From NCBI GenBank assembly GCA_963662515.1, contig OY759675.1:2418001-2482000 (forward strand): a stretch of DNA of 64,000 nucleotides, written 5' to 3'. How positions within the stretch are numbered: position 1 is the stretch's first letter; every line of letters starts with the position of its first letter. The position numbers and the translations under genes were made by a program. Below the pieces are notes generated by a model, which saw only the letters and a program-made list of their open reading frames with translations, had not been told where the DNA came from and searched no databases. The stretch comes from JAFGDI01 sp963662515. GTDB lineage: Bacteria; Planctomycetota; Phycisphaerae; Sedimentisphaerales; SM23-30. Of this stretch, positions 63,401 through 64,000 are shown piece after piece.

Positions 63401-63994
63401 GATATAGCATTTAGTACTTGCTGGCACACCTGTCCCGAAAAGGTCATAATTCATTCCCAGAGCAGATGGAATACTGCCAAAATCAAATTCGGGAATTATA
63501 ATACGATCTTTGTTGTAGGCGGTAACGAGGTGGCGACGATCTAACTGATCTCTGTTAATGCCAGTTCCATACGATCTGTCCGTAATGGCATCACCTGTCA
63601 AATCCATACCACAGCGTTTATACCAAAGCCAGTTATTCTCATAGCAATCATCAAAAGTTGTTCCAGTTTCGTTACTCTGGTAGGGCTCACTTTTATTATA
63701 TCCGCCGCCAACATTAAGAGTAACCTGCCAGTTTCTTGCTTCCAGCCTGCCAGGATAAGATGGGTTCAGGCAATATCTGGTTCGCAAGCCAAGTTCATCG
63801 GTTATATCATATGTTGAAAATCTGACACCACCTGTATCCAATGCAATTGGCTGGCTAAAACCATAGGGGTTAGAATTTGTTAAATAAAAGTTTTTGGGGG
63901 CATATGGGGTTTTCGCCTTATTTATAGCAAACAAAGAATCTGCCCTAGTTAGATCTGAAATATCAACATTACTGACGGTACTGAAGTTTGCCAT
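60449..63994 (-). CDS. Giant GspK-like protein with calcium-binding repeats (5' end probably outside window)
   Basis: At least 1181 residues are encoded from an ATG at 63994, and the frame is still open at the window edge, so the true start is probably upstream. Asp-rich calcium-type repeats occur at about 205-245 (EDADNDGDNLSDLY, NLDGDQYSDDWDGDGD) and about 820 (DGIDNDGDGFIDFNSD). The latter is followed by GKININTAPWYVIARLP and a helix-hairpin-helix, the signature of GspK-type minor pseudopilins of type II secretion. The rest is long and without a recognised fold. Planctomycetes often encode oversized GspK-like proteins. Confidence 0.7.
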   Translation of the reverse strand: MANFSTVSNVDISDLTRADSLFAINKAKTPYAPKNFYLTNSNPYGFSQPIALDTGGVRFSTYDITDELGLRTRYCLNPSYPGRLEARNWQVTLNVGGGYNKSEPYQSNETGTTFDDCYENNWLWYKRCGMDLTGDAITDRSYGTGINRDQLDRRHLVTAYNKDRIIIPEFDFGSIPSALGMNYDLFGTGVPASTKCYINVIEDADNDGDNLSDLYTNLDGDQYSDDWDGDGDRMKTDGSGTDDDDDKIIWPITINNLATAIYMGLPGDSSIQDRFGRAADDKFMRNSYRLASNNKVDYDRGSLAWQLALNMFDYQEVETTDTNSHHSLINYPSGYNQEIFGFENIDKLKQDTICISKMSSYVKNITDLDLAVDLPNGCYYAIEIMNPDDVNEKDADLIEQYDIVFTDKDNKVICRLDLSDIAAGDPNIAGSLVDLDDLTNSAANSFVLCFYGAPYTGAIKPEDPNVLETVYDSFLSDVKNNTKYSPSTWKGIYLSDVSAYPVSFSQETGISTNRIIYITDGYIDSIPSSVPDLRVYALFNLAEYIYIVKRTDNDYPVDSVDIKAIQQTYFANSGLRQFFSNNQPNTARVTFRGETWWGDGNYILMPAISTDGFYVDAAGSYDNTASYNPWLYGATQIYTGTVKGTIVTGVNASAGGYSKSIGVSHLGLPDDDMEHFDSDAISTYVSSIANGKMIVQPLMGSVLNATLKAHAQLDISGLEKIALESLSDKFGARPELMHLQNISQIQEVLAAGARTVYSGSGAAGDEFYTTTLYQSLLRSRNFIDSSFELAGKIDLSEPDFMGLTDYLTVLDPAHDGIDNDGDGFIDFNSDTDMPETMVAGKININTAPWYVIARLPWVTEELSQAIVAYRDKRALDRFGVVPLAFENANLVVDYNSNILSRVTFPVYGMTYFGGNLDDENDMDNLSRYGNSAELMNAWCDWIGWSIADDNWVSGFTGPQNLDKTRQFAMGKLLAGGVDATFNEEKGFRNIAELLNVTHDLDNKSGIGTDQDYLGNTYSATDAQGAVGYRDGSNAEYTDLYGVKSKPYENYINHNRVVGSHYDFRFDIRQYGKTYSTATVDGPSGGKQLVASNPNPTGINYDDNPFYREDSTVNDQFERDVIFSRISNLVTTRSDVFTAYILVRLGETGPQRRYIGIFDRSGVYGKEDEVRLVSLYQVPEVD

Positions 63995-64000
63995 TGTATA

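Overview
The window looks like part of a chromosome from a Planctomycetota bacterium, most likely class Phycisphaerae. The clues are secreted proteins with dockerin-like calcium repeats, LamG, lamin-tail and CotH domains, two PEP-CTERM sorting signals, very large exported proteins, and long gene-poor stretches of mosaic intergenic repeats. The lineage is inferred from gene content only; no rRNA gene is present. No tRNA, CRISPR array, transposase or phage gene was recognised.

Layout. 1-1721 (minus): 3' part of an rnf operon (rnfD, then the start of rnfG). 2026-5137 (minus): phosphomannose isomerase, a HepT/MntA toxin-antitoxin pair and a PEP-CTERM protein. 5428-19333 (minus): a Wzx/Wzy-type surface-polysaccharide locus. 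In transcription order it holds two secreted dockerin-like proteins, a flippase, a polymerase, a glycosyltransferase, the complete UDP-N-acetyl-L-fucosamine set fnlA-fnlB-fnlC, a WbuB-like transferase, a GNAT acetyltransferase and a DegT-type aminotransferase. 19334-29175: islands of nucleotide-sugar genes (a galE-like epimerase, UDP-glucuronate 4-epimerase), an FN3 protein and a DUF2723-like membrane glycosyltransferase. These sit in kilobases of tandem and mosaic repeats, including an exact 21-bp-phased array. 29176-31366 (minus): UbiA-type prenyltransferase, thioredoxin-like protein and a secreted hypothetical. 31999-35719 (plus): glycosyltransferase, glmM and a GlmU-like protein. 35814-38180 (minus): proA and a LamG/PEP-CTERM protein.

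39555-50368 (plus) is the most distinctive block: a VTC-type polyphosphate polymerase domain protein, a DUF4956 membrane protein, a HlyD-type membrane-fusion protein and a TolC-type outer-membrane lipoprotein, then a 1997-residue secreted LamG/dockerin/lamin-tail/CotH protein. VTC, DUF4956 and CotH genes are known to co-occur. Placing them with a periplasm-spanning export pair suggests a trans-envelope system for a phosphorylated or polyphosphate-linked surface product. That function is inference.

50515-64000: rubrerythrin, a tiny membrane peptide followed by a possible structured RNA and a strong terminator, a secreted EEP-family phosphodiesterase, catalase, LemA, a deoxynucleoside kinase, an orphan sensor kinase, a membrane ferredoxin-type protein, and the bulk of a giant GspK-like protein cut by the window edge.

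The intergenic repeats are hierarchical. Arms such as AACCACGAA/TTCGTGGTT enclose exchangeable inner segments, and short perfect hairpins of different sequence sit at equivalent positions in related copies. They are abundant from about 0.4 to 29 kb, reappear in degenerate form near 52.7 and 60.2 kb, and were not seen in between.
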